From Anaerosinus sp. (lineage in GTDB: Bacteria > Bacillota > Negativicutes > JARBTT01), in contig JARBTT010000008.1 in the NCBI GenBank assembly GCA_029240055.1, positions 1 to 37,292 of the forward strand: a stretch of 37,292 nucleotides of DNA, written 5' to 3'. Made by a program: the position numbers and the translations under genes. Under the pieces are notes generated by a model. It was given only the letters and a program-made list of their open reading frames with translations, was not told where the DNA came from and did no database searches. The stretch's first letter is position 1. Every line of letters begins with the position of its first letter. Below, piece by piece: positions 7,016 to 16,561 of the stretch.

Positions 7016-8722
7016 TTATTTTATAGACATCATTTTGTTATTACAATCACGCACTTCCCCCAAAAGACTGTCACCAGTTATGATAAGTACCGGACTTTCT
7101 TTCCAACTATATGCCCCATAACCATCAAGATCATTAATGCCATAAAACCAATTTTGATATAACAAATCGGCTACTTCTCCTGTATCCAAATTAACAATAA
7201 AAGTTAAAGTTACAGGATTAGGACTGATCCAAGACCAATACCCTTGATAATACGTCATATGAAATTCATCTGTCCCTGTAATATAACTGCTTGCACCTGC
7301 TAAATCGCTTGGATTATACGTTCGAATGCAGTGATAAGAGCTATAGTACCCATTTGCGCAAATTGCAAGCGCATTTTTCAAACCATTAGGAAAGAGAGTT
7401 GATCCCACATAACGCCCCATTGCAAGTCCACCAATAAAGCTGTCACTACTTACTCTGCCGCTACAATTATGTGTGCCCGTACCAATAGCCCGTCCAGTTT
7501 TGATATTCAATTTTGTATAAATATCAAAATGTTGTCTATCGATAAATAATACAGCAGTTTTTCCCTCAGGCTGCATACGCTCAACAAAGTGTGTTCCATC
7601 TTCTGTTACCCAAAGAGTATATCCATCATCAAAATTTGTTATTTCCGCTGGAATATCTACGAGTACAACCCCATATTCGGCTGTTGGGTCTACTACACCA
7701 TCTGGTGCTAAAACCCTAATGAAATAGCCGCCTTGTGCAACATTTGTGAATACTTGGGCAGTATTTTTCGGTACAGTTGTTAACAGTTTTTGATCCGAAG
7801 ACAGGATTTGTATTTGGTAATTGCACTTATCGGGTACACCGAAAAATTTAATATAGTAATTTCCTACAGCACTTACTAACCAGATTGAGCAATCTTGGTC
7901 AATAGAATTATCTAAGGTTCGTTTCACAATCTTACCTAGTACTTGTTCCGTAGCCAACGACATGCTATCGTCGGCTTCATAAGCATCCCATTTATCTGTC
8001 ACCCTTGCCAATAAACCAAATGTATTAGCCGCAGTACCTGCGTATGCAGAAACACAGACATAGTAAATACCAGGATCGGCAATATAACTCAACAATTCAT
8101 ATATGTCAGCATTATTTTTAGATTGACTGACAGCTTCTAATTGATACGTAGTCGTATTCAATTTAAATAAGTACAAATCATTATCAACCGTAGCATCTGC
8201 GACTGGTGACATGTAGACGGTCAGTTTCTTCTTTTCAGTGATCTGAAAATTATACCAACGTTGATCACCTTTGGCCGCAATAGAATCATTATAGTAGGTT
8301 TCAAAATTGATCGTATAGGCTCCATTTGGATTCGCATTTGACACAGACTGCGTAGTGGTTGTTTCTATAGCACTTGCAGCATACATTCTATCTATATTAC
8401 TTTTTGGTGCCGACTGCGTAGCTACAGTACTTAGAACTTCTTGTGAAGTGTTTTCCATCAAACTTACTACCGGATACAGCGGAATTTCTTTTAACCCAGT
8501 ACTCTTTGCTTTTTCACTGAAATCTACCGTTACAAAATTATTGTGTTTTGTAGAATCCGTATTCACGATTGATGATGCTTCTACAGCATCTGCTATATTT
8601 TTTAAAGCATCTTCTCTTGCTTTCATCAAAGCAACTTCAGGATCAGTCATCTTAGCCTTTAAAGCTTCATCTGTTTGTTTTTTGATTATGCCATCTGGCA
8701 CAGTAATCACACGATTTTCCAT
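7016..8722 (-). CDS. Unrecognised protein with PPC-like beta-sandwich domains
   Basis: 568 residues from the ATG at 8722 (MENRVITVPDG), chosen because AAAGAGGTAAG lies just upstream; 12 codons of the longer reading overlap that SD. No signal peptide is visible despite a sequence that looks extracellular. Residues about 5-55 are helical, 60-130 Ser/Thr rich. Residues about 135-240 resemble a bacterial pre-peptidase C-terminal (PPC) domain: YTINFETYYNDSIA, DNDLYLFKL, then DPGIYYVCVSAYAG and a closing hydrophobic strand. A second related sandwich appears at about 250-365 (GNYYIKFFGVPD, GGYFIRVLAPDG). The C-terminal 200 residues are Trp/Tyr/Gly rich with a few Cys and are not recognised. PPC domains usually assist secreted proteins; how this one would leave the cell is unclear. 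It neighbours the two MQG proteins. Confidence 0.6.
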   Translation of the reverse strand: MENRVITVPDGIIKKQTDEALKAKMTDPEVALMKAREDALKNIADAVEASSIVNTDSTKHNNFVTVDFSEKAKSTGLKEIPLYPVVSLMENTSQEVLSTVATQSAPKSNIDRMYAASAIETTTTQSVSNANPNGAYTINFETYYNDSIAAKGDQRWYNFQITEKKKLTVYMSPVADATVDNDLYLFKLNTTTYQLEAVSQSKNNADIYELLSYIADPGIYYVCVSAYAGTAANTFGLLARVTDKWDAYEADDSMSLATEQVLGKIVKRTLDNSIDQDCSIWLVSAVGNYYIKFFGVPDKCNYQIQILSSDQKLLTTVPKNTAQVFTNVAQGGYFIRVLAPDGVVDPTAEYGVVLVDIPAEITNFDDGYTLWVTEDGTHFVERMQPEGKTAVLFIDRQHFDIYTKLNIKTGRAIGTGTHNCSGRVSSDSFIGGLAMGRYVGSTLFPNGLKNALAICANGYYSSYHCIRTYNPSDLAGASSYITGTDEFHMTYYQGYWSWISPNPVTLTFIVNLDTGEVADLLYQNWFYGINDLDGYGAYSWKESPVLIITGDSLLGEVRDCNNKMMSIK

Positions 8723-8868
8723 AATTCTTACCTCTTTCATTTTTAGTTTCTCACACACTTTTAACTTTGTTTTAGCAAATCAGAAACCTACACCACCGGA
8801 ATCATCCCCTCTCACTTATATACATTCTTTTACTTTTCTTTTTTAAACTCAAAATAAAAAAATAACAT

Positions 8869-8907
8869 AAAAAATCCAGCTGAATTCTAAGTTCAGCTGG
8901 ATTTTTT
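8869..8907. terminator. Terminator closing the exopolysaccharide operon
   Basis: AAAATCCAGCTGAA (from 8871) pairs with TTCAGCTGGATTTT (8892-8905) in a 15-bp stem with a 7-base loop. A-rich and T-rich flanks give a U tail on both strands. It lies about 50 bases after the last gene of the minus-strand operon (GH18 lipoprotein) and also separates it from the PPC-domain gene. The 8723-8868 gap otherwise holds the leader of that gene. Confidence 0.85.
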
Positions 8908-8957
8908 TGTTCTATTATAAATTTTTCCTTATTTAATAACTGTCTCAGGCACAGTTT

Positions 8958-9992
8958 CTATATTATTTTATTGAGATTCATATTTCCACCAAAGCGCCAG
9001 AGGCTGATATGATTTACCCCTTGTTCTTTCGCAATCTTTATCCAATCATTTAAAGTTTTTATATCCGCATACCATACTTGATAGGCAACGCCATTTTCTT
9101 TATAATCAAAAATTACGCATTGGCTTTCTTCATCACGCTGCGTGTCAGCGTGATATTTCACGGCAAGATTTCTTGCTTCCACTTCCGTTACTAATCTTTT
9201 TTCTCCGTTGTCACCCCACACGCAACCGCCGGTTGAAAATGCTACTGATTTTTCACCTGGCAAACCTGCCATTCGTGTTATTGTTTTCTCAATAAAGGCC
9301 TTATTTGCTTTCGGCCCAGGGTCGCTATGCAATCCGTAAAGGTTATAAAGCATCACTACATACTCTGGTCCTTCGAAAAATTGAGCAGAAGAGAAAGGTG
9401 TACTCGGCTCTAGCACAATCCTTAGCTTTAAATCATTATCCAACGCTTTTACATAAAGTTTATTAGCAAATTTCAAAAAAGACTGACCAATGCTTTCATC
9501 TTTCCATATTTTTTCATAATCGATTTCAATGCCATCATAGCCGCCCTGTAAAGTTAGTGCAATGATTTCATCCACATGTTTTTCCATTGATACATCATCA
9601 GAAAATAGTCTGCGGAGAACTTCTATATCTTTTATTGTCGACGATCCGTCATTATTTTGCTTATCATTGACAATCGTAAGATAGGTTTCATATTTAGCTT
9701 TTTTCTTTTTTAATTCATTTCTTTTTTCGCTAAGATCTTGCGGGATAAAAACCTTGTCATTTTCATCAAAATATGCGCCAAAATAAGAAAGTTTATCAAG
9801 CTGCTCTCCTATTTTTTTTAAATCTTTTTCACCTGCACCGATATCCCAATAAACTAACCATCCCGCTCTTTTTGTGGGTTCTTTTGCGCCTGTATTGCCA
9901 GCAGATTGACTATTATAAGTACAGCCTAGCAATATAAGAAAAACAGATGCATATATAGCCACTTTGAATGCTTTATGAATTCTTCTAGACAT
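8958..9992 (-). CDS. GH18-type glycoside hydrolase lipoprotein
   Basis: 344 residues, start supported by AAGGAGGAA before the ATG. A lipoprotein signal (hydrophobic run, then LLGC with Cys24) anchors it to the membrane. The rest is a TIM-barrel of the GH18/chitinase type: GWLVYWDIG opens the barrel (residues 44-52), the catalytic DxxDxDxE motif reads DGIEIDYE (153-160, Glu160 the acid), and VWYADIKTLNDW and HISLWRFGG form the last strands. Last gene of the exopolysaccharide operon, about 100 bases after the preceding gene. In synthase-dependent systems such as PNAG, alginate or Pel, a periplasmic hydrolase trims polymer or clears jams; an equivalent role on a HexNAc-containing polymer is inferred. 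Confidence 0.82.
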   Translation of the reverse strand: MSRRIHKAFKVAIYASVFLILLGCTYNSQSAGNTGAKEPTKRAGWLVYWDIGAGEKDLKKIGEQLDKLSYFGAYFDENDKVFIPQDLSEKRNELKKKKAKYETYLTIVNDKQNNDGSSTIKDIEVLRRLFSDDVSMEKHVDEIIALTLQGGYDGIEIDYEKIWKDESIGQSFLKFANKLYVKALDNDLKLRIVLEPSTPFSSAQFFEGPEYVVMLYNLYGLHSDPGPKANKAFIEKTITRMAGLPGEKSVAFSTGGCVWGDNGEKRLVTEVEARNLAVKYHADTQRDEESQCVIFDYKENGVAYQVWYADIKTLNDWIKIAKEQGVNHISLWRFGGNMNLNKII

Positions 9993-10091
9993 ATGCCAAT
10001 TTCCTCCTTAAATTATACTACGACCAAACACACCAATTTTTCTTATATTTTTTCACTTTAGATATTTGCAATTTGCCAGCTACCCTACTGA

Positions 10092-11963
10092 TTATAACCT
10101 AGTGACAAACCAGTCTATCATTGCTTCCCACAATCGCTTCACTTTAAACTTTATGCCATCAAAGCCTTGTAAGCTGCTGTCGAATAAAATCTTTTCTTTT
10201 TCTACGCCGGTGTTTTCAGTAATCATTAGCTTTTCAAACACGCCGTCATATACATCATCCGCCAAGTTTCTTTGACTCCAGCCATAGCCGCCCCATGCCG
10301 TTTCCAGATAAACAGCCCCTGCTTTCATTTCTGATACTTGTAGATTTTCGACAGCCTCTTTGCCATCTACCGTGACACTAATAAAATTTTCTTTGAGCGA
10401 TACCGCTAGCCTACGGTCACCTTTAGTACTCACAGCAAGGTCGCCTATATATTCTTCTGCGCCTTCGTCTACTGTAGGAGCATCTTCCAAATTCTTATCT
10501 TTCAATCTTTCTGCGTAAATCTTTGCTTTTTCAACAGAAGTGGCATATTTCGTAAAGGTTTCTAATTCTCTCATTTCAGCCGCTTTCTTATCTTCGGGAA
10601 TTGATATACGCTCCTTACCATCATGATTATCTAAGTTTAATTTAAATAATTCTTTTTCAGCGCCGCCAGTTTTTTCCGTAACATATAAAACATTATTAAA
10701 AATGGATACGGATAAAAATCTGTTTAATGCTTCATCGGCACGAAGATATATCTTCTGCAAGCCAAGTTTATTTCCCTTTAATCTTACAGAAAGCTTCATG
10801 TCTTCAAAATCACTACTGTTCTTTAAACGCATTAAACCTTTGTCTTGTGGCAGAGACGTCAAAATCATCGTTTCCTCTTGAAACTCCAATGCCCCTTTCA
10901 GTGTTTCCCATGCTTTCTGTTTCTGTAAATCACCTTTGACAAATTCCAAGTCTTGGTTGATATCATATTTGATACGCATCAGCAAATGATTGGTATACCA
11001 ATATGCCTGTGGCTGCATCCTTGTTAAGTCATAAATAGTGCTGTTTCGCTGATTAAAAGAAAAACCTTCTCTATTGAAGTTCATTTTAAACAATTGTTTC
11101 ATCCAATATTCATTTACCGCACTTACTTTATCATTATTGCCAAAACTTCCTGTATTCGAGTGCATCAATATGTACATTCCTGGAACAAACCCAAGCGACT
11201 GCGTATAAATATCTCGCACAGCTTCGTAATCATAACTGATACGTTCTTTCATTTTGGGATAGCTCTCTTTTGGAATACCATATTCATCTCGAATATAATC
11301 CATCAAATAGTGATTGTATTTGCGTCCTAAATATGGCGCAACGCTAGAGTGTACTAGCGGTTCCAATTCTCCCAAATAATTGTTATACCGATCAAATACA
11401 TTAATAAAGGCAAGCCTATATCCATTCGTACCCATTTCCCAGAAAGTTGTTTTTTCAAGCTCACGTAGTTCATCTGGCATTAAAAATTTAGTATCTTTCT
11501 TTTCAAACTTTTCTGGGTAAGTCAACATTGTTCCTTTAAAGTTCAATTCTTCTAAGATTTTTTGCGAAAAAATTGCAGTATCTCTCCTACCGTCTTCAAA
11601 CATCAGAAATAATGATTTTTCCGGCAGGTCTTTCCCTGATTGATAATAGTCTAAAATATCTTGTTGCGTGATTGTTACATAGCCCAAATCTTTGAGCGCT
11701 TGCAAATGATCATGTAAACGTTCCACACCAATTAAATTTTGATTGCCGATTCTTTCTACCCCAAAATAAGCAAGGGCAACAAAGCCTTTATCCCCTGAAA
11801 TTTTTGTAGTCTGCTTTGTATAAGGTTCATAGGTTTTTAGCGTAAATAATGCGGTTATGCAGATAGCACTCACTGCAAGGAGGATCATAATTTGCGCAAC
11901 TACACGTATCTTTTTTTTACGATCTTTTTGATTCGTATATTTTTCATTTCCCATTGTCATCAT
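10092..11963 (-). CDS. Membrane-anchored polysaccharide deacetylase-like protein, probably inactive, with C-terminal sandwich domain
   Basis: 623 residues from the ATG at 11963, one base after the synthase stop (TAAG-ATG), implying translational coupling; the longer reading from 12011 would overlap the synthase by 47 bases. One membrane anchor spans residues about 21-42. Residues 58-330 follow the NodB/PgaB deacetylase order, but the metal motif is altered: FEDG (122-125) replaces FDDG, and the HxxxH motif expected after the EMG strand is absent (EMGTNGYRLAF). The region about 390-600 alternates beta strands (LGLQKIYLRADE, FLSVSIFNNVLYVTE, AVYLETAWGGYG) around a charged helical insert, resembling a LamG/DUF1080-like sugar-binding sandwich. 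A periplasmic polymer-binding or chaperone subunit seems more likely than an active deacetylase. Confidence 0.72.
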   Translation of the reverse strand: MMTMGNEKYTNQKDRKKKIRVVAQIMILLAVSAICITALFTLKTYEPYTKQTTKISGDKGFVALAYFGVERIGNQNLIGVERLHDHLQALKDLGYVTITQQDILDYYQSGKDLPEKSLFLMFEDGRRDTAIFSQKILEELNFKGTMLTYPEKFEKKDTKFLMPDELRELEKTTFWEMGTNGYRLAFINVFDRYNNYLGELEPLVHSSVAPYLGRKYNHYLMDYIRDEYGIPKESYPKMKERISYDYEAVRDIYTQSLGFVPGMYILMHSNTGSFGNNDKVSAVNEYWMKQLFKMNFNREGFSFNQRNSTIYDLTRMQPQAYWYTNHLLMRIKYDINQDLEFVKGDLQKQKAWETLKGALEFQEETMILTSLPQDKGLMRLKNSSDFEDMKLSVRLKGNKLGLQKIYLRADEALNRFLSVSIFNNVLYVTEKTGGAEKELFKLNLDNHDGKERISIPEDKKAAEMRELETFTKYATSVEKAKIYAERLKDKNLEDAPTVDEGAEEYIGDLAVSTKGDRRLAVSLKENFISVTVDGKEAVENLQVSEMKAGAVYLETAWGGYGWSQRNLADDVYDGVFEKLMITENTGVEKEKILFDSSLQGFDGIKFKVKRLWEAMIDWFVTRL

Positions 11964-11964
11964 C

Positions 11965-13806
11965 TTATACCCGCTGCTGCTTTCCACGATTCTTTTTTTC
12001 CAGCTCCGCAATATCTGCTGGAGTCATGCGCGTTCCCCAGGTCGTTTTCCAAAAAGTAACCCAAGCAATCGGCATTTGCCATAAAAGTACGGCTTCATAA
12101 TATAAGCAAAACCATAACCCATAAATCCAGGTAGAACTTCTCCTAATAAATAATTGCGTCATACTCATCAGCAAGGCCATTAAGCAAATACCGATGATAA
12201 AGGTAAATGGAAACACTCTGTGGATAATCGGAATATAAACCAGATTATAAATGACAATAATCGGTGCCAAGATTGGCACAAACACACCCATATAAAACGA
12301 CAAAGCCATAAACGGTTCTTTTCTCCACATAAAACCAGCGGCAATCAATGATTCTCGAAGCCATGATCGTTTCCAGCGCATCTGTTGTTTCAAAAAAACA
12401 TCATAGCTGTTAGGTACAATCGTATTACATATTGCAGTATCTTGATAAACGGTACGATTTTTTCTTAATATGAAATTAGTCATGCTTCGATCATCGCCAA
12501 AGGTCGCTTTCTGCCTAAAAAATTTTTGGTTTAGCCACGCATCCATATATTTAATGAGTAAATCTTTTCTATAACACGAGAGAGGCCCCGATAAACATGT
12601 CACTGCATCAAAATAACTTTCTGCAGCTTTCATAATACGGAAGGCGATAAAATATCTTACCGCTTGCATCTTGGTAAGTGTGTTTGTATAGGTATTGGCC
12701 ACGTCGGTTCTACCAGAAACACCGCCCATTTTTGCATCTTTAAAGGGCTGGACGATATTACGAATAGCAAAAGGGTCTAAGAAGCTATCTGAATCAACAA
12801 ATACAATCAATTCATGCTGCGCCATGACAGCACCTCTTGCCAAGGCCTCCCGTTTCCCTGCATTTTTTTTCTGGCGAACATATTGCAGTCTACTTTCCAT
12901 ATCATAACGTTTTTCTTTGACTTTTAGTTCTTCAATAATTTCTTCAATTTTTTCAATAGATCGGTCGTCAGAGCAATCATCTACGACAATCACTTCTAAT
13001 TTATGGATTGGATAATCCTGATTAATACAGCCTAAAATGGTTTTTTGTATCCATTCTTCCTCATTGAAACAAGGAATGATAATTGTTACCCCCGGTGTAA
13101 AATCTTTATCGATTGGCACAGGACGGTAAAACGTACCGAATAGATACCTAGTGAGCAAAAAGGTAGCTGCAATAATACTGTACATATACAAGATTTTATT
13201 AAATTTAAAATAAAGTACACTCTCTGTCCTCATCAGCAGAATACAGGCAGTAATAACGAATAAACAAAAGGAGGCTACCGTCAGCATATACCAATTTTTC
13301 TTCTTTGCTCTATACTGCGCTAGTGATTGTAAAAATTCTACTGCACACAGAGTTCTCCCATCTGGATTTTTAATAATGCGGATATATTTAGCTGCAATAT
13401 CGACGTTCATTTCATAGCCTTCTGGCATTGTGCCGGGTACTATACTAAATTTCAACCGAATCTTAGCAGCCGTTTGGCTCAAATCCTCAGCAACATCTGG
13501 TAAAACTTCAAGCAACATCCCTGTAGTCGATATATCAACACCTTTAGCCTGACATGTTACTTTTTTATCAGCAGAAGCATAGTTAAGTGTGACAGCATAC
13601 TCAACCAAATAACGTCTACCCATTTCTTCATTTTTTATAAGCTTGGAGATATCATTTATATCCTCATTGCCCTTTAATCGCCGTCGGTCTAAATTCGTAC
13701 GCACGCCTTCTTTGTCAGGCACTTTAGAAACTAGCCGACGGTCAGGTTTGACGACGAGTAAAATATCCTCTTCTGTTTTTATCTCCAGTTGAAATAATTT
13801 ATTCAT
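11965..13806 (-). CDS. PilZ-GT2 processive polysaccharide synthase (hyaluronan/chitin-synthase type)
   Basis: 613 residues from the ATG at 13806 (MNKLFQLEIK; GGTGGGG 9 bases upstream). Residues about 60-160 are a PilZ-like domain (c-di-GMP receptor family) with DISTTG (91-96) matching DxSxxG; the RxxxR partner is degenerate (RRYLV), so binding is uncertain. Two membrane segments (about 172-191 and 205-224) precede a processive GT2 domain: IIIPCFNEEEW, VVDDCSDD (277-281), VDSD (337-340), FGDDRSMTNF (436-445) and the QQMRWKRSW product-binding motif (474-482). FGDDRxxTN and QQxRW are typical of HasA, NodC and chitin synthases. Three or four C-terminal membrane segments form the translocation channel. 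It polymerises and exports an amino-sugar/uronate-type chain across the inner membrane; the product is inferred from the neighbours. Confidence 0.9.
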   Translation of the reverse strand: MNKLFQLEIKTEEDILLVVKPDRRLVSKVPDKEGVRTNLDRRRLKGNEDINDISKLIKNEEMGRRYLVEYAVTLNYASADKKVTCQAKGVDISTTGMLLEVLPDVAEDLSQTAAKIRLKFSIVPGTMPEGYEMNVDIAAKYIRIIKNPDGRTLCAVEFLQSLAQYRAKKKNWYMLTVASFCLFVITACILLMRTESVLYFKFNKILYMYSIIAATFLLTRYLFGTFYRPVPIDKDFTPGVTIIIPCFNEEEWIQKTILGCINQDYPIHKLEVIVVDDCSDDRSIEKIEEIIEELKVKEKRYDMESRLQYVRQKKNAGKREALARGAVMAQHELIVFVDSDSFLDPFAIRNIVQPFKDAKMGGVSGRTDVANTYTNTLTKMQAVRYFIAFRIMKAAESYFDAVTCLSGPLSCYRKDLLIKYMDAWLNQKFFRQKATFGDDRSMTNFILRKNRTVYQDTAICNTIVPNSYDVFLKQQMRWKRSWLRESLIAAGFMWRKEPFMALSFYMGVFVPILAPIIVIYNLVYIPIIHRVFPFTFIIGICLMALLMSMTQLFIRRSSTWIYGLWFCLYYEAVLLWQMPIAWVTFWKTTWGTRMTPADIAELEKKNRGKQQRV

Positions 13807-13899
13807 CCTACACTTCCCCACCTTTTTTTTAGGCTGCTTGCTTAAACAGCATATAATCAACCGATCTCGTCATTTCCGTGTCGATTATTTATACTGCTG

Positions 13900-16545
13900 C
13901 TACTTTTGCACATTATCATGACTACTTAATTTCAGTGCTTCTTTGCGATTGCTTTGCCAGTAGCCATCTATTAAGTAATCTGATAATCTACCAACTCTAA
14001 ATTTGGATGGATCAGAATCCACTTTTGCTTCATTTGCAGTCAACAATATATCTAAAGCCACTGGAGTATAGATACAACTATCTCCCATATGCATCGTCAA
14101 AATCGCACCTTTTTTTACTTCACCTTGTTTTGTATATACCCCGTCTTTGATTGTTTCTACAAGCTCTGGAACACTTTTAGCTTTATAATCATATGTGCTA
14201 CACGAACCTGAGATAATATATTCATAGCCAGTTTCAAACAAGGTTTCAACTCCCATCTTGCTGATTGCTAACGTTGGTGGACGGAAGAATCTCGTCAAAG
14301 AAGGCTTACCGTTAACAGTTACGTCCCCAGTAACATCTCGCAATTTTTGATATGCTGTTGCAAGGTCTTTACTATATTCTTGCTTATCCTGTGTTTTCAC
14401 TTCTTTGCCTGTTTTTGAATCGCGAACCACCATCGGCTTATGACCATCAGAATGACTGCCGATATCATTTCCTTGCATAGCAATGGAGCGAAGTAAATTG
14501 GGATTATTGAGCACATTATGCGTAAGAACAAAGAATGTTCCTTCAACATGATGCTTGCGCAGAACATACAGTATTTTATTGATTGCCGCATCCGTTCCCC
14601 AGTCATCAAATGTCAGGAAAATAACATTGTCTTCAGTGTGTACCAACCCAGTATTATCAAGACGACGGGCATCCATTTTTGAAAAACCGAGCATGCGGTC
14701 TTCGTAAGTAACATCCCCATTCCCAATATAACGTTTTGCTGCTTCGGTTAGAAAATTATGTTGATCGGTCATTAGCATCGGTTCATCATTTCTTAAACGT
14801 TCTGGAACATTTTGCTTGTCGGCTGGATATTGATACGTAAACTTCGTATTATTAAGAATCTCGCCTATCGGCTTAATCTTATACTGTGAGTCATTCGCCA
14901 AATTGTTTGCGGGATTGTCATAGAATGTTACATAAGCAATATTATCCACCTTGCGTTCTTTGATAAGTTCCAGCAAATCAACAATCAAGTGTTCATTCGT
15001 ATAATAATCCATTCTAAAATGGACAATCTGTCCACGAGCTAACGAAAATGTAGACTTGCCGAAAATCTCCGACATCACTTGAACCGCAGAAGTATACTCT
15101 TTATGTTTGCTTTGTACAACATTAATAGATTGACCAATTAATTTGCAGTCGAGATTTGAAACAGCTTTTTTCATAGCCTCCGTTACCGTACCCCATGGCT
15201 GTTTTATCAAATTCGTGGTCACACCAAACTGTTCTTGTAATTTAGTGCGACACCGCATAATATCGTTTTGGATTTCCTCCGTTGTTTCCCCATCTTTCGG
15301 TCTTATGCCAATCCCAATTTCATGCCCACTTTCAATAATTCGCCTTATATTTTGAGGATTCTTTTGCATTTCTACTTCCATCACGAAGAAAGTACCTTTA
15401 ATACCGAGATCATTCAATTTTCCGAGTACATCATTGACTACTGCTTCTTTGGCTACTCCTCCAAAAGTATAAGCAATTGCCGGCTCTGTTGTTGAAATAA
15501 CCTTAATTTCATTTGCATTATGATCCATATTTTCTGCTGCATATGCTGTCCGGCAAGTAAATAAAGCTGTTATCTGCTCTTTTATGAGATAAGCCATAGC
15601 TTTTGCGCTATTTTGTGAAAAAGTTGTTGCTATCGGCTTTGTTAGTGGATTGCTCGCTGAAAAATTCTCCACATAAGTCGTCGTATACTTTGCTCTTTTA
15701 AGCGCAATTAAAAAGTTTTCCACTGCATTAACAAGTTCTTTGTCTTCCATTTCTACCTGCTCAGGCAGCTCTTTTAGGCCTGGTTGTTTATCTATTGCTG
15801 GCTTTAAGTCTATTGTACCCTGCTCGTTTACAATTGGCTCATTATTGGTTTTTAACTTAATAGAAACAATGCTACCGGCTCTAAGTTTGCCGACAAAATC
15901 GTCCGCTGCCTTACCAGAGTTTACTTTTTTCACATTAAAATAAACATCACTTTTTACAACACTCTTAAAGCCACAAGCTCTGGCCACTTGTAGTAACGCT
16001 TCTGTATAGTTTGTATCATTGCATTTTAAAAGATTGGGGTCTTGGTCAGTGGTCACTTTGATAATTTTTTGCGCACGGCAAAAATCTTTAATCAACCTTT
16101 CTGTAGGGAGCTTTTCCATTTTTCCTAGCCCTGACAATGTGTAATTTTCTATTCTTTGTCCTGCTTTTTTAATATTTACGACAGTTTGTGGATCTTCGGC
16201 TGTCTGCATTCCATCCACAAAAAAAGTTGCTTTAACATCATATTTTTTCAATAAATCCAAAATTTGCTCTACTTTCGTGTGATCGGTCAGACCATCAAAA
16301 GTCAAAGCAATCCTACGCTCACCACTAGCACTATGCGTTATGACTCCTACCTGCTCCTGGCTATTTTTCATCTGCGCCATAGCTTGCGCAATTTCCTCAT
16401 CAGCCTGATAGGAATTTTCTACATCAGTAATATTACGTGAGTAACCACTTGTCTGCATCGTAAAGAAGCCTTTGAAGAAAAATACCCCGATAAGACAAAA
16501 ACCGATCAGTATCACCAGTGATGATACCATTTTCCTTTTCTTCAC
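13900..16545 (-). CDS. Membrane-anchored triple-NodB polysaccharide deacetylase
   Basis: 881 residues from the GTG at 16545, 5 bases after the SD AAGAGGTGA, which swallows the earlier GTG at 16554. One N-terminal membrane anchor (residues about 8-28). Three NodB-type domains in tandem. Domain 1 (about 78-300) has LTFDG with one Asp and no His motif. Domain 2 (about 355-545) has YTFGGV, both Asp lost, though SGHEIGIG and KQPWG keep the fold. Domain 3 (about 640-860) is complete: LTFDDWG (644-650), HSDGH (698-702), RFFRPP and TMHMGD. So one catalytic and two degenerate copies, probably acting on the nascent polymer in the periplasm by removing N-acetyl groups, and possibly binding it. Sixteen bases after the dehydrogenase gene. 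Confidence 0.87.
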   Translation of the reverse strand: MKKRKMVSSLVILIGFCLIGVFFFKGFFTMQTSGYSRNITDVENSYQADEEIAQAMAQMKNSQEQVGVITHSASGERRIALTFDGLTDHTKVEQILDLLKKYDVKATFFVDGMQTAEDPQTVVNIKKAGQRIENYTLSGLGKMEKLPTERLIKDFCRAQKIIKVTTDQDPNLLKCNDTNYTEALLQVARACGFKSVVKSDVYFNVKKVNSGKAADDFVGKLRAGSIVSIKLKTNNEPIVNEQGTIDLKPAIDKQPGLKELPEQVEMEDKELVNAVENFLIALKRAKYTTTYVENFSASNPLTKPIATTFSQNSAKAMAYLIKEQITALFTCRTAYAAENMDHNANEIKVISTTEPAIAYTFGGVAKEAVVNDVLGKLNDLGIKGTFFVMEVEMQKNPQNIRRIIESGHEIGIGIRPKDGETTEEIQNDIMRCRTKLQEQFGVTTNLIKQPWGTVTEAMKKAVSNLDCKLIGQSINVVQSKHKEYTSAVQVMSEIFGKSTFSLARGQIVHFRMDYYTNEHLIVDLLELIKERKVDNIAYVTFYDNPANNLANDSQYKIKPIGEILNNTKFTYQYPADKQNVPERLRNDEPMLMTDQHNFLTEAAKRYIGNGDVTYEDRMLGFSKMDARRLDNTGLVHTEDNVIFLTFDDWGTDAAINKILYVLRKHHVEGTFFVLTHNVLNNPNLLRSIAMQGNDIGSHSDGHKPMVVRDSKTGKEVKTQDKQEYSKDLATAYQKLRDVTGDVTVNGKPSLTRFFRPPTLAISKMGVETLFETGYEYIISGSCSTYDYKAKSVPELVETIKDGVYTKQGEVKKGAILTMHMGDSCIYTPVALDILLTANEAKVDSDPSKFRVGRLSDYLIDGYWQSNRKEALKLSSHDNVQK

Positions 16546-16561
16546 GCATATCACCTCTTAT

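Noticed and set aside
12011-12011. Longer start (12011) for the deacetylase-like protein
   Set aside because: It overlaps the synthase coding region by 47 bases without its own SD, while ATG 11963 follows the synthase stop by one base.
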